A stretch of 11,003 nucleotides of DNA, taken from NCBI GenBank assembly GCA_934256705.1, contig CAKQPF010000084.1, positions 1 through 11,003 on the forward strand, in the 5' to 3' direction. Positions 1 through 6,778 of the stretch are shown here, in pieces. The notes beneath the pieces were generated by a model that searched no databases, was not told the origin of the DNA, and saw only the letters and a list, made by a program, of their open reading frames with translations. This DNA is from an uncultured Prevotella sp. (GTDB lineage: Bacteria > Bacteroidota > Bacteroidia > Bacteroidales > Bacteroidaceae). Both the position numbers and the translations under genes were made by a program. Every line of letters begins with the position of its first letter. The first letter of the stretch is position 1.

Positions 1-9
1 AAGCGAGTG

Positions 10-41
10 CAAAGGTACTGCTTTTTCCCGAACTGGCAAAA
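10..41 (-). promoter_or_regulatory. Bacteroidetes-type promoter reading leftward out of the window
   Basis: Read on the minus strand there is TTTTG at 41-37, a 19-nt spacer, then TACCTTTG at 17-10. This fits the Bacteroidetes sigma-70 (ABfA) consensus of TTG at -33 and TAnnTTTG at -7. Transcription would start within the first few bases of the window, so the gene it serves lies outside. An inverted copy of the neighbouring repeat (TTCCCGAA, 25-32) sits inside the spacer. Confidence 0.6.
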
Positions 42-42
42 C

Positions 43-82
43 TTTTCGGGATTTTTTTTCGGGAAATGTGCAATTTTCGGGA
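43..82. repeat. Three direct copies of a 9-bp motif next to a promoter
   Basis: TTTTCGGGA occurs exactly at 43-51, 56-64 and 74-82, and a partial inverted copy (TTCCCGAA) lies at 25-32. All are in or just upstream of the leftward promoter, so they could be regulator binding sites. A simple low-complexity origin is also possible. The function is inferred from position only. Confidence 0.45.
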
Positions 83-179
83 TTTCGTTGATTTGCGTCA
101 AGGGAAAAGGCGAAAAAACGGGGGCAAAATGGGCATTTCCGGCATTCTCTTATGGCCGGGAGGAAAAACACGGAAAATA

Positions 180-199
180 TCGGGCGGTAACGCGCCCGA
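180..199 (-). terminator. Possible terminator of the exbB-exbD operon
   Basis: A 7-bp perfect stem (TCGGGCG at 180-186 with CGCCCGA at 193-199) has a 6-nt loop. Read on the minus strand it is followed by ATATTTTCC, a short T-rich stretch. It lies about 100 nt beyond the stop of the last ExbD gene and before the next leftward promoter. The T tract is weak, so this may be only a structured spacer. Confidence 0.35.
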
Positions 200-297
200 C
201 ACAGTGGCGGACTCCGCTTTGGGGAAAAGGAAGGGGGGAAAGGGGGAAATCGCGCGGACGCGGAGGGGACGGATTCCGCTTTAGGGGAATAATGGGG

Positions 298-747
298 CTA
301 TTTAGCCTTTTCTTCAGTTGCGGAATAGCGGATGGAGAGAATGCCGGCTTTGCGGAGATTGTATTTAAGTTCGTTGATGATGCCCATCGGGACGGTACGG
401 TCAGCACGGAGATTGACAGTCATGGACTCCTGCTCTTCCTCGGCAAGAGCCTTCTTATGTTCCAATACTATGGCTGTGGCTTGAGAGATGTCACAGAGTT
501 TGTCCGCTGCTTGTATGTGTATCTGCCCGTCGGATGCCTTACCTATATATATATTTATAATAGAAGGACGGCTGGACTGCTTGGTCAGTTCGGTGCCTTG
601 GGGCACTTCAAGCTTCACCTTCACGGTCTCGTTCCTCATGTGTGTAACGATCATGAAGAAGAAAAGGACAGTGAAGATAAGGTCAGGCATACTTGCCATA
701 TTCAGTGATGGCACGCTTCTTTTCTTATGTCTTCTTATTTTTATCAT
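298..747 (-). CDS. exbD: ExbD/TolR-family protein (second copy)
   Basis: This is a 149-residue biopolymer-transport protein, the usual length for ExbD. It starts with a basic cytoplasmic tail (MIKIRRHKKR), then a single membrane helix at about residues 21-38. That helix carries the conserved aspartate (D22 in MPDLIFTVLFFF), which in this family carries protons in the ExbB channel. The rest, about residues 40-149, is the periplasmic domain. It is the last gene of the leftward operon, 82 nt after the first ExbD, so it may be translated independently. The ATG at 747 is the natural start because it directly precedes the basic tail. The partner is the ExbB at 1817-2692. Which outer-membrane process it serves cannot be told from the sequence. 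Confidence 0.9.
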   Translation of the reverse strand: MIKIRRHKKRSVPSLNMASMPDLIFTVLFFFMIVTHMRNETVKVKLEVPQGTELTKQSSRPSIINIYIGKASDGQIHIQAADKLCDISQATAIVLEHKKALAEEEQESMTVNLRADRTVPMGIINELKYNLRKAGILSIRYSATEEKAK

Positions 748-752
748 TATTA

Positions 753-770
753 TATATAAGGTATATAAGG
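753..770. repeat. Perfect 9-bp tandem duplication between the two ExbD genes
   Basis: TATATAAGG occurs twice in direct tandem (753-761 and 762-770) in the 82-nt gap between the two ExbD genes. It could be a slippage product. Copy-number change would alter the spacing upstream of the second ExbD. Nothing else is recognised in this gap. Confidence 0.5.
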
Positions 771-829
771 CTCAACGAAGGGATATTGCCATCCAGGAGG
801 ACTGGCATGAAGAGAGGACAGGGGGCTGG

Positions 830-1333
830 TCAATACACTTCCTGTATTCGTTGAGGATAGAGGTCCTGTAAGGATTTGCGCTGGTCGGCATTACAATGGG
901 AATACGGGGCATTGTAGCGTTGCTTTGCCGCTGCATTTCTGATTTCACGATATGCACGCACTATCTGATTTTGCAGGGCGAAATAATCATCATAGCAACA
1001 TTCCCGGTCAGTATCAAGTTCGATGATATGCGTCGGGCCCACTTTGACAATGAACTCCTTGAGGGGTCTGCGGACATCCTTTATGTCTATCGGTTTCCCG
1101 TCAATGGTCAGCGAACCGTCTTTCAGAAGATGCAGAGAGAGGACCTTGCTGCGGTCAACATCGCGCTGTTCCATCTGCTGATCTGGGGAATAAGGCGGCA
1201 TCTGACGTTGCATACCCTTGTCGGAATCCATAGAAGTGGTAACAAGGAAAAAGATGAGAAGCATGAACGATATGTCAGCCGTCGAAGTGGTGTTCAAACC
1301 AGGAACGTCATGTTTCTTTCTACGGAATATCAT
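830..1333 (-). CDS. exbD: ExbD/TolR-family protein (first copy)
   Basis: This is a 167-residue ExbD-type subunit of the proton-driven inner-membrane motor. It has a short basic N-terminus (MIFRRKKHDVPGLNTTS) and one membrane helix at about residues 19-34 containing D20 (TADISFMLLIFFLV), the expected proton-carrying aspartate. The periplasmic part follows from residue 36. The sequence around the helix (STADISFMLLIFFLVTTSMD) is a form common in Bacteroidetes. Its start overlaps the stop of the upstream membrane protein by four bases (ATGA at 1330-1333), which implies translational coupling. The last 30 or so residues are polar and extend past the usual ExbD fold. Two different ExbD proteins next to one ExbB suggest a mixed complex, or two alternative ones. 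Confidence 0.92.
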   Translation of the reverse strand: MIFRRKKHDVPGLNTTSTADISFMLLIFFLVTTSMDSDKGMQRQMPPYSPDQQMEQRDVDRSKVLSLHLLKDGSLTIDGKPIDIKDVRRPLKEFIVKVGPTHIIELDTDRECCYDDYFALQNQIVRAYREIRNAAAKQRYNAPYSHCNADQRKSLQDLYPQRIQEVY

Positions 1334-1830
1334 TTCTTACGCTTATTTTGAAACACACCAAAAACAATAGCACAGAGCCCTATTATAATAAGGAAGATAG
1401 AAGAGGCCACAAACATATTAGTCACATGCAGCCATAAGGTATCATCATAAGCCTCGCCATTGACATAGAGTCTGTCTGCCGGCAAGGCGAGACAAGTGAT
1501 GGCAAGCACAGCAATGACTACACCAGTGACACACCATGTCACTCGCTTGCCATGTATGCCGTTTACGACGGCAGGAGTCTGATTCTTGCGGAGCGAAAGG
1601 ATTTTAGAGCAGGAGACTGCAACGATTGCCCCCACAAGAAGTGCGAACATGAGAAGAATGACGAGGTCGGTGAGAAGAGGACTGTTATATTTCTCATCCC
1701 ACGGAGCCGGAGCATTATATCCCACGAGGTAATAGAGAAGAAAGACAAAGGCAATGATGCCCATCATGACGAACATGAACAAATGCGAAATCTTCTCCGT
1801 CGGCTTTTTACGAACATTATTCTTTTTCAT
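1330..1830 (-). CDS. Four-helix membrane protein in the ExbB/ExbD operon, function unknown
   Basis: This is a 166-residue integral membrane protein that I do not recognise as a named family. Hydrophobic segments lie at about residues 16-37, 53-74, 98-117 and 136-160. Both ends are strongly basic (MKKNNVRKKP at the start, NKRKK at the end), which predicts both termini in the cytoplasm. It overlaps the end of exbB by 14 bases and the start of the first exbD by 4, so its translation is locked to the motor subunits. That makes it a likely accessory or assembly subunit of the proton channel. This role is inferred from position alone; no catalytic motif is visible. Confidence 0.85.
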   Translation of the reverse strand: MKKNNVRKKPTEKISHLFMFVMMGIIAFVFLLYYLVGYNAPAPWDEKYNSPLLTDLVILLMFALLVGAIVAVSCSKILSLRKNQTPAVVNGIHGKRVTWCVTGVVIAVLAITCLALPADRLYVNGEAYDDTLWLHVTNMFVASSIFLIIIGLCAIVFGVFQNKRKK

Positions 1831-2692
1831 TCTTCAATGCAGTAAGAATATCCATGAGAGTGATGGCAGATTCCTCCATCTGCGCTGTGAGATGGTCGAT
1901 TTTCGAGAGGACATAGTTGTAGAACAACTGCAGGATAAGAGCCGTGATAATACCAAAGATGGTAGTGATAAGCGCCACTTTCATACCGGATGCCACGATA
2001 GTAGGACCGATGTCACCAGCAGTCTGGATGTTATCGAACGCAATCACCATACCGATAACCGTGCCGAGAAATCCCAATGACGGAGCCATAGCGATGAAAA
2101 GCGTGATCCATGAGCATCCTTTCTCCATATTACCTATCTGCACCGTGGCATAGGAAGAGACGCTTCGCTCAATGACATCATGCGCTTCACGGATGCGCAG
2201 CAATCCCTGATAGCAGATACTTGCCACAGGACCGCGGGTGTTACGGCAGAGATCCTTTGCCGCTTCGACACCGTTTTCCTTCAACTCCTTCTCCAGATCA
2301 GCCATAAACTTTTTGGCATCTATCTCGGACATGGAAAGATAGATGATACGCTCGATGCAGATGGCGAGTCCGAGAACGAGGGCAAGGGCAACGAGGGACA
2401 TGAAGCCGGCACCGCCCTCGACGAATTTCTTCTTCAGTTGGGTGTAGGCACCCTTGTCAGCATTTGCCACAAGAGCCGAATCAAGGGCCGACTCTTCGCC
2501 ATCAGCAAGGAGATCATCATCCACAGCCACCGCATTCGTCGTGTCGATGGCAGCGGCAGCAGAGTCTGTCATCATTGTTTTACCCGGCTGCACCGCATTG
2601 TCATCCTTCTGCGCAAAGGCAAAAGACAAATTAAGCGATAGGAGCAAAGTCAATGTAAAGGTAATGAATTTCTTATTTCTTTTCATATTCAT
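1817..2692 (-). CDS. exbB: ExbB/TolQ/MotA-family proton channel with cleavable-looking N-terminus
   Basis: This is a 291-residue inner-membrane proton channel subunit that would use the proton gradient, together with ExbD, to drive TonB-dependent outer-membrane import. It starts with a signal-peptide-like segment (residues 1-28, ending SFAFAQ), followed by an acidic, alanine-rich linker (about 30-85). Membrane helices lie at about 96-118, 192-220 and 229-260. The conserved channel core is APSLGFLGTVIGMVIAF (204-220) and the following GPTIVASGMKVALITT. The family's cytoplasmic loop sits between helices 1 and 2. Two in-frame ATGs occur (2692 and 2686). The first is used here because both leave the signal intact. 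It is the first gene of the operon, with a good promoter about 45 nt upstream. The exported N-terminal extension is longer than in E. coli ExbB. Confidence 0.92.
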   Translation of the reverse strand: MNMKRNKKFITFTLTLLLSLNLSFAFAQKDDNAVQPGKTMMTDSAAAAIDTTNAVAVDDDLLADGEESALDSALVANADKGAYTQLKKKFVEGGAGFMSLVALALVLGLAICIERIIYLSMSEIDAKKFMADLEKELKENGVEAAKDLCRNTRGPVASICYQGLLRIREAHDVIERSVSSYATVQIGNMEKGCSWITLFIAMAPSLGFLGTVIGMVIAFDNIQTAGDIGPTIVASGMKVALITTIFGIITALILQLFYNYVLSKIDHLTAQMEESAITLMDILTALKNEKE

Positions 2693-2734
2693 GGTTTAAC
2701 GCAAGTCTATGGGCAAAGCCCTCTTTTCGCGATG

Positions 2735-2766
2735 CAAAAGTAGTTATTTCCTTGCAAAATACAAAA
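2735..2766 (-). promoter_or_regulatory. Promoter of the exbB operon
   Basis: On the minus strand TTTTG (2766-2762) is followed after 19 nt by TACTTTTG (2742-2735), a full match to the Bacteroidetes TTG/TAnnTTTG promoter. The predicted start of transcription is near 2728, giving a leader of about 35 nt before the exbB ATG at 2692. It is back-to-back with the iorA promoter. Confidence 0.65.
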
Positions 2767-2803
2767 GGTTTATCATTAAATATAGTAAATTTATAATAAA
2801 ATG

Positions 2804-2835
2804 TTAGCACAGAAAGGAAATTTTTCCTAACTTTG
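2804..2835 (+). promoter_or_regulatory. Promoter of the iorAB operon, with an overlapping palindrome
   Basis: TAACTTTG at 2828-2835 matches the Bacteroidetes -7 element TAnnTTTG. The upstream element at about 2804 (TTAG) is only a partial match to TTG, with a 21-nt spacer. A palindrome, AGGAAA-TT-TTTCCT (2815-2828), runs into the -7 box and could be an operator. Transcription would start near 2842, leaving a leader of about 210 nt before iorA. The -33 mismatch fits a promoter that may need an activator, but that is inference. Confidence 0.45.
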
Positions 2836-3051
2836 TTGGCGATTTGTATAATTCATGGCAAAAAATCTATCACGATGCTTGCATTTGAACGCACAAACGA
2901 TATAAATTACTACATTATCAACACAAATACAAACGGTCAAGAAAAAAGCTGTTCATGGAGGTCTGCAACCTTAAAATAAGGGAAAGACACCCACATACAG
3001 CGATGCAAACAGGCAACCTAAGAAAACGATCTAAACATAAATATACAGAAC
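2836..3051 (+). other. Long untranslated leader of iorA with short ORFs
   Basis: About 210 nt separate the predicted transcription start from the iorA ATG. Two short overlapping ORFs lie in it: 16 codons at 2855-2905 and 34 codons at 2875-2979. The second contains one Phe, two adjacent Tyr and one Trp. It ends inside a small perfect hairpin (CCTTA-AAA-TAAGG, 2969-2981). No known riboswitch was recognised and no U-tract terminator follows the hairpin. Confidence 0.35.
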
Positions 3052-4653
3052 ATGAGTAAAAGACTTCTTCTCGGAGACGAGGCAATAGCCCTTGGAGCAA
3101 TACACGCTGGACTCAGTGGAGTATATGCTTATCCAGGCACCCCAAGTACCGAAATCACAGAGTTCATCCAAGGCAACAGCATTGCCAAGGAACGTGGCAT
3201 CCACAGCCGTTGGTGTACCAATGAGAAAACAGCCATGGAGGCAGCCCTCGGCATGTCATACGCTGGAAAGCGTGCATTGGTCTGCATGAAGCATGTGGGC
3301 ATGAATGTATGCGCAGATGCGTTTGTCAACTCTGCCATAACTGGCGTAAACGGCGGACTTATAGTCCTCGCAGCGGATGATCCATCCATGCATTCAAGCC
3401 AGAATGAGCAGGATTCACGCTTCTATGCAAAGTTTGCCCTGGTGCCAGCCTTTGAGCCATCAAACCAGCAGGAAGCTTACGACATGATGAAAACAGCCTT
3501 CGAATACTCAGAGGCTATCAAGGAACCAGTAGTGCTCCGCATAGTAACCCGCCTTGCCCACTCACGTGCCGCAGTGGAGACAAGCGACGTAATGGACGAG
3601 AAACCTCTGAATATCTCTGAGGAAGCATGGGTATTGCTGCCTGGCATCGCGAAGAAGAGATACGCTACTCTGATAGAGAAGCAACCTGTGATGGAGAAAG
3701 CTTCGGAGAACTCTATATATAATAAGGTGGAAACCGTCAGCGACAAGAAGCTCGGCATCATCGCTTGTGGCATAGGTTACAACTACGTGAAAGAGGTTAT
3801 CGGCGACAACGCCAACATACTGAAGATTTCACAGTACCCTGTGCCGGCTGACAAAGTGATGCAGATGGCAAAGGAATGCGACGAACTTCTTGTGGTGGAA
3901 GACGGTCAGCCTGTAGTGGAAGAGGCTGTCCGCAATATCGTAGGCGACATCGCACCTATCAAGGGCAGACTCACAGGAGCGCTCCCACGTCAGGGTGAAC
4001 TCAATCCTGACTGCGTGGCAAAGGCTCTCGGCATCAATCTCCCTGAAGGATTCACTCCTGCAAAGAACCTTGCAGCACGCCCTCCACAGTTGTGTCAGGG
4101 ATGCGGACACAGAGATGTATATACCGCTCTCAACCAAGTACTTGAAGCATATCCTGACCATCGCGTGTTCGGAGACATCGGTTGCTATACTCTCGGTGCA
4201 CTTCCTCCATTCAAGGCATTGTCAAGCTGCGTAGATATGGGTGCTTCCATCACTATGGCAAAGGGCGCCGCTGATGCTGGACTCTTCCCTGCCGTAGCCG
4301 TAATCGGCGACTCTACATTCACACACTCTGGCATGACAGGACTCCTCGATGCGGTAAACGACAAGAGCAACATCGTGGTGGTCATCTCCGACAATCTGAC
4401 TACCGGCATGACCGGCGGACAGGACTCTGCGGGCACAAACAAGTTTGAGGCAATCTGTCTCGGTCTCGGTGTAGAACCTGAGCACGTCCGCGTGGTGGTT
4501 CCATTGCCTAAGAACATGGAAGAAATCACCCAGGTCATCAAGGAAGAAATAGAATACGACGGTGTTTCCGTCATCATCCCTCGTCGCGAATGTATGCAGA
4601 CTCTTCAGCGTCATCTGCGTGAGGCTCGTAAAGCAAAGGAGGCAAAGCAATGA
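3052..4653 (+). CDS. iorA: Indolepyruvate (aryl-pyruvate):ferredoxin oxidoreductase, alpha subunit, without ferredoxin domain
   Basis: This 533-residue large subunit of IorAB oxidatively decarboxylates aryl-pyruvates (indolepyruvate, phenylpyruvate, hydroxyphenylpyruvate) to arylacetyl-CoA with ferredoxin reduction. The reaction is reversible. The N-terminal pyrimidine-binding domain shows GDEAIALGAIHAG (8-20), YAYPGTPSTEI, NEKTAMEAALG (57-67) and the characteristic DDPSMHSSQNEQDSR (109-123). The C-terminal thiamine diphosphate domain shows LCQGCGHRD (347-355), GDIGCYTLG (374-382) and GDS...SDNLTTGMTGGQ (419-457). Many archaeal and clostridial IorA proteins continue into a domain with two [4Fe-4S] cysteine motifs. 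This one stops at about 533 with a basic helix (LREARKAKEAKQ), so electrons must leave by another route. It is the first gene of the operon, and its stop overlaps the iorB start by four bases. Confidence 0.95.
   Translation: MSKRLLLGDEAIALGAIHAGLSGVYAYPGTPSTEITEFIQGNSIAKERGIHSRWCTNEKTAMEAALGMSYAGKRALVCMKHVGMNVCADAFVNSAITGVNGGLIVLAADDPSMHSSQNEQDSRFYAKFALVPAFEPSNQQEAYDMMKTAFEYSEAIKEPVVLRIVTRLAHSRAAVETSDVMDEKPLNISEEAWVLLPGIAKKRYATLIEKQPVMEKASENSIYNKVETVSDKKLGIIACGIGYNYVKEVIGDNANILKISQYPVPADKVMQMAKECDELLVVEDGQPVVEEAVRNIVGDIAPIKGRLTGALPRQGELNPDCVAKALGINLPEGFTPAKNLAARPPQLCQGCGHRDVYTALNQVLEAYPDHRVFGDIGCYTLGALPPFKALSSCVDMGASITMAKGAADAGLFPAVAVIGDSTFTHSGMTGLLDAVNDKSNIVVVISDNLTTGMTGGQDSAGTNKFEAICLGLGVEPEHVRVVVPLPKNMEEITQVIKEEIEYDGVSVIIPRRECMQTLQRHLREARKAKEAKQ
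4635..4642 (+). promoter_or_regulatory. Shine-Dalgarno sequence for iorB
   Basis: AAAGGAGG lies 7 nt before the iorB ATG at 4650, within the end of iorA. Strong Shine-Dalgarno sequences are uncommon in Bacteroidetes, so this supports efficient re-initiation at the ATGA overlap and balanced IorA:IorB synthesis. It also encodes Lys-Glu in the IorA tail, so coincidence is possible. Confidence 0.45.
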
Positions 4654-5234
4654 AAAAAGACATCATACTCTGCGGTGTAGGAGGACAAGGCATTCTCTCC
4701 ATCGCTACCATCATAGGCGAGGCCGCAACTAAAGCCGGTCTCCATCTCAAGCAGGCTGAGGTACACGGCATGAGCCAGCGTGGCGGTGACGTGCAGTCAA
4801 ATCTCCGACTCAGCACCAACCCTATCTACTCAGACCTCATCCCTATGGGAGGCACTGACGTAGTCATCTCAATGGAGCCGATGGAAGCTCTGCGCTACCT
4901 GCCTTACCTCTCAAAGAGCGGCACCATCGTCACCTCAAGCAAGCCATTTGTCAATATCCCGAACTATCCTGACGAGACTGCACTCAATGCCGAACTCGAT
5001 GCTCTGCCATCTGTAGTGAAGCTCGACATCGAGAGCATAGCCAAGGATGCCGGAAATGCACGCGGCGCAAACATGGTATTGCTCGGTATGGCTGCCCCTT
5101 TCATTGAAATCGTGACCGTGGAACAGCTTCGTGATGCCATCGCTGTCATCTTTGCCCGCAAGGGAGAAAAGATAGTGGAAGGCAACCTCAAGGCCTTCGA
5201 TATGGGTGTGGCCGCAAGTCAGTCTGGAAAGTAA
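4650..5234 (+). CDS. iorB: Indolepyruvate (aryl-pyruvate):ferredoxin oxidoreductase, beta subunit
   Basis: This is the 194-residue gamma-domain-type small subunit of IorAB, at the normal length for IorB. The family signature is clear: a glycine-rich start, ILCGVGGQGILS (6-17), then AEVHGMSQRGGDVQSNLR (36-53), and the later GNARGANMVLLG (about 135-146). Together with IorA it forms the 2-oxoacid oxidoreductase that binds CoA and makes arylacetyl-CoA in the cytoplasm. The start is fixed by the ATGA overlap with iorA and the Shine-Dalgarno sequence upstream. It is followed by a 115-nt gap filled with an imperfect inverted repeat before the ligase gene. Confidence 0.95.
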   Translation: MKKDIILCGVGGQGILSIATIIGEAATKAGLHLKQAEVHGMSQRGGDVQSNLRLSTNPIYSDLIPMGGTDVVISMEPMEALRYLPYLSKSGTIVTSSKPFVNIPNYPDETALNAELDALPSVVKLDIESIAKDAGNARGANMVLLGMAAPFIEIVTVEQLRDAIAVIFARKGEKIVEGNLKAFDMGVAASQSGK

Positions 5235-5243
5235 AACTATACA

Positions 5244-5345
5244 TTGTGGTTTGGTGGTTTTGTCGTTTTGTTGTTTTGTTGAATGAGTTTGACAATCAAC
5301 CAAACAACGAAACCACCAAACAACAAAACCACCAAACAACAAAAC
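5244..5345. repeat. TG-rich/CA-rich imperfect inverted repeat between iorB and paaK
   Basis: A 39-nt arm made almost only of T and G (5244-5282) is matched by a CA-rich arm from 5296, with about 32 of 39 positions complementary and a 13-nt loop. The CA arm continues as tandem CCACCAAACAACAAAA-like units up to 5345, ending 4 nt before the next ATG. It could be a transcript-processing or attenuation hairpin, or a family of spreading low-complexity repeats. No long T tract follows it, so it is not a classic terminator. Confidence 0.6.
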
Positions 5346-5349
5346 ACAA

Positions 5350-6654
5350 ATGATTCATAATCCGAAAATAGAGTGCATGGACAGGGATGCCATGCGCAAG
5401 TTACAGTCAAAGAGACTGATAGAGACCGTGAAGAGATGCTATGAGAATGTACCTTTCTACAAGCATAGGATGGACGATTTAGGCATTAAGCCAGAGGACA
5501 TCAAGTCGATAGACGATATTCACAAACTGCCTTTCACCACCAAGCATGACCTTCGCGACGAATATCCATTCGGCATTCAGGCAGTGCCACACGAACAGAT
5601 ACGCCGTATCCACGCATCTTCCGGCACTACCGGCAAGCCTGTAGTGTTCACTTACACGGAGAATGACCTGAAGAATTGGTCGGAAGGCGTGGCTCGCTGT
5701 CTGGCAGTGGCTGACATCGGACATGGAGATACCGTCCAGGTCTCTTACGGATATGGAATGTTTACCGGTGGTATGGGCTTGCACGACGGCATTGCTGCGC
5801 GCGGCGCCATACAGCTGCCTACCTCTTCCGGCAATACCGTGAAGCAGATTATGCTGATGCAGGACTTCGGCTCTACAGCCCTTGCTTGCACTCCGAGCTA
5901 TGCCATGCACATCGCAGAGTCCATTCATGCGAGTAAGATAGTATCAGTCAACAAGATGAAACTGCGTGCCGGATTCTTCGGAGCTGAGCCGTGGACCGAA
6001 GGAATGAGAAAGGAACTGGAGCGCAAGCTCCACATCAAGGCATATGATATCTATGGATTGACAGAGATGTCTGGTCCTGGTGTGGGCGGTGAATGCGAAT
6101 GCCAGAACGGTACTCACCTCTGGGAGGATATGTATTACCCAGAAGTAATCAATCCTGACACCCTCGAACCTGTAGCACCGGGCGAGTTTGGCGAACTCGT
6201 TTTCACATCTCTCTGCAAGGAGGCAATGCCTGTGTTGCGTTACCGCACGCGTGACCTTACGCGTCTCAACTATGAGACATGCAAGTGCGGACGCACCTGT
6301 GTACGCATGGACCGCATCCTCGGACGTTCTGATGACATGATGATTATCCGTGGCGTCAACGTATTCCCAAGTCAGATAGAGACTTGTCTGACGGAGTTTC
6401 CTGCATTCCAGCCATATTATTTCATCACTGTTGACCGCGTAAAGAATGAGGACACCTTCGACCTTGACGTCGAGCTCAAGCCTGATTTCTTCAGTGCAGA
6501 CCCACAGGACCAGATGAAATTCATCAAGCCACTCTATAACCGCATCTTGTCCATGGTGGGCATCAAGCCTAATATCCACATCCTTCCTCCTTACGCCATC
6601 GAGCGTTCTACAGGTAAAGCGAAGCATGTCAACGACAAGCGTAAGTTCAGATGA
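5350..6654 (+). CDS. paaK: Phenylacetate-CoA ligase (arylacetate-CoA ligase)
   Basis: This 434-residue member of the ANL adenylating superfamily is at the usual PaaK length. It converts phenylacetate or related arylacetates, ATP and CoA to the aryl-CoA. Visible motifs are the phosphate-binding loop SSGTTGKP (90-97), the adenylate-binding YGLTEMSGPG (235-244), RYRTRDLT (297-303), the hinge region DRILGRSDDMMIIRGVNVFPSQIE (321-344), and the C-terminal lid with the likely catalytic lysine in RSTGKAKHV (419-427). Cysteine pairs at 249/251 and 311/313 might hold a metal ion. Next to IorAB it either activates imported arylacetate for reductive carboxylation or, run backwards, recovers ATP from arylacetyl-CoA. 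Exact substrate preference (phenyl, hydroxyphenyl or indolyl) cannot be read from the sequence. Confidence 0.93.
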   Translation: MIHNPKIECMDRDAMRKLQSKRLIETVKRCYENVPFYKHRMDDLGIKPEDIKSIDDIHKLPFTTKHDLRDEYPFGIQAVPHEQIRRIHASSGTTGKPVVFTYTENDLKNWSEGVARCLAVADIGHGDTVQVSYGYGMFTGGMGLHDGIAARGAIQLPTSSGNTVKQIMLMQDFGSTALACTPSYAMHIAESIHASKIVSVNKMKLRAGFFGAEPWTEGMRKELERKLHIKAYDIYGLTEMSGPGVGGECECQNGTHLWEDMYYPEVINPDTLEPVAPGEFGELVFTSLCKEAMPVLRYRTRDLTRLNYETCKCGRTCVRMDRILGRSDDMMIIRGVNVFPSQIETCLTEFPAFQPYYFITVDRVKNEDTFDLDVELKPDFFSADPQDQMKFIKPLYNRILSMVGIKPNIHILPPYAIERSTGKAKHVNDKRKFR

Positions 6655-6713
6655 TTCCGCTCTGCCAGATTGGTAGAAGATATCAATAGCGAAAAAGACT
6701 GATTTCATAAAAA

Positions 6714-6778
6714 ATCAATAAATAAAAACAAAGAAATATGACATATAAAAATATTTTCGGTTGTTTTTATTTATTGAT
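6714..6778. repeat. Perfect 18-bp inverted repeat upstream of the aminotransferase
   Basis: Arms at 6714-6731 and 6761-6778 are exactly complementary, with a 29-nt AT-rich loop. The right arm is also part of a 22-bp sequence found again at 8284-8305. The hairpin lies 60 nt after the end of the ligase gene and 60 nt before the aminotransferase ATG. It lacks GC-rich pairs and is followed by only a modest T run, so a terminator role is uncertain. Confidence 0.65.

Larger units (their letters stand above)
1..297. other. Non-coding region left of the exbD operon
   Basis: No convincing gene is seen here. Open frames that cross it on both strands are G/A- or C/T-biased and run into the ExbD gene in another frame. 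The stretch is unusually rich in G and A on the plus strand. It holds the leftward promoter at 10-41, three direct copies of TTTTCGGGA (43-51, 56-64, 74-82), a GC-rich hairpin at 180-199, and two similar short segments at 208-226 and 270-289 that share the pattern CGGA(C/T)TCCGCTTT. Confidence 0.6.

Noticed and set aside
7..708. A 233-codon rightward open frame across the left edge
   Set aside because: It runs antisense through the second ExbD gene, has a low-complexity Lys/Gly/Arg-rich start from purine-rich DNA, and shows no recognisable domain or promoter.
2842..3051. A riboswitch in the iorA leader
   Set aside because: No known aptamer core (TPP, SAM, cobalamin, T-box) was recognised, and the leader is A-rich with little stable structure beyond a 5-bp hairpin.
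2918..3100. A 60-codon leftward frame across the start of iorA
   Set aside because: It overlaps the iorA start codon and leader antisense, has no promoter, and has a Cys/Leu-rich composition typical of chance translation.
5244..5345. Tandem CA-rich units resembling a short CRISPR-like array
   Set aside because: There are no constant repeats with unique spacers. The units are low-complexity CCACCAAACAACAAAA variants that pair with an upstream TG arm, and no cas genes are near.
5944..6708. A 254-codon leftward open frame
   Set aside because: It is exactly antisense to paaK, whose ANL motifs are intact. The product has no family features, and such antisense frames are common in this codon-usage context.
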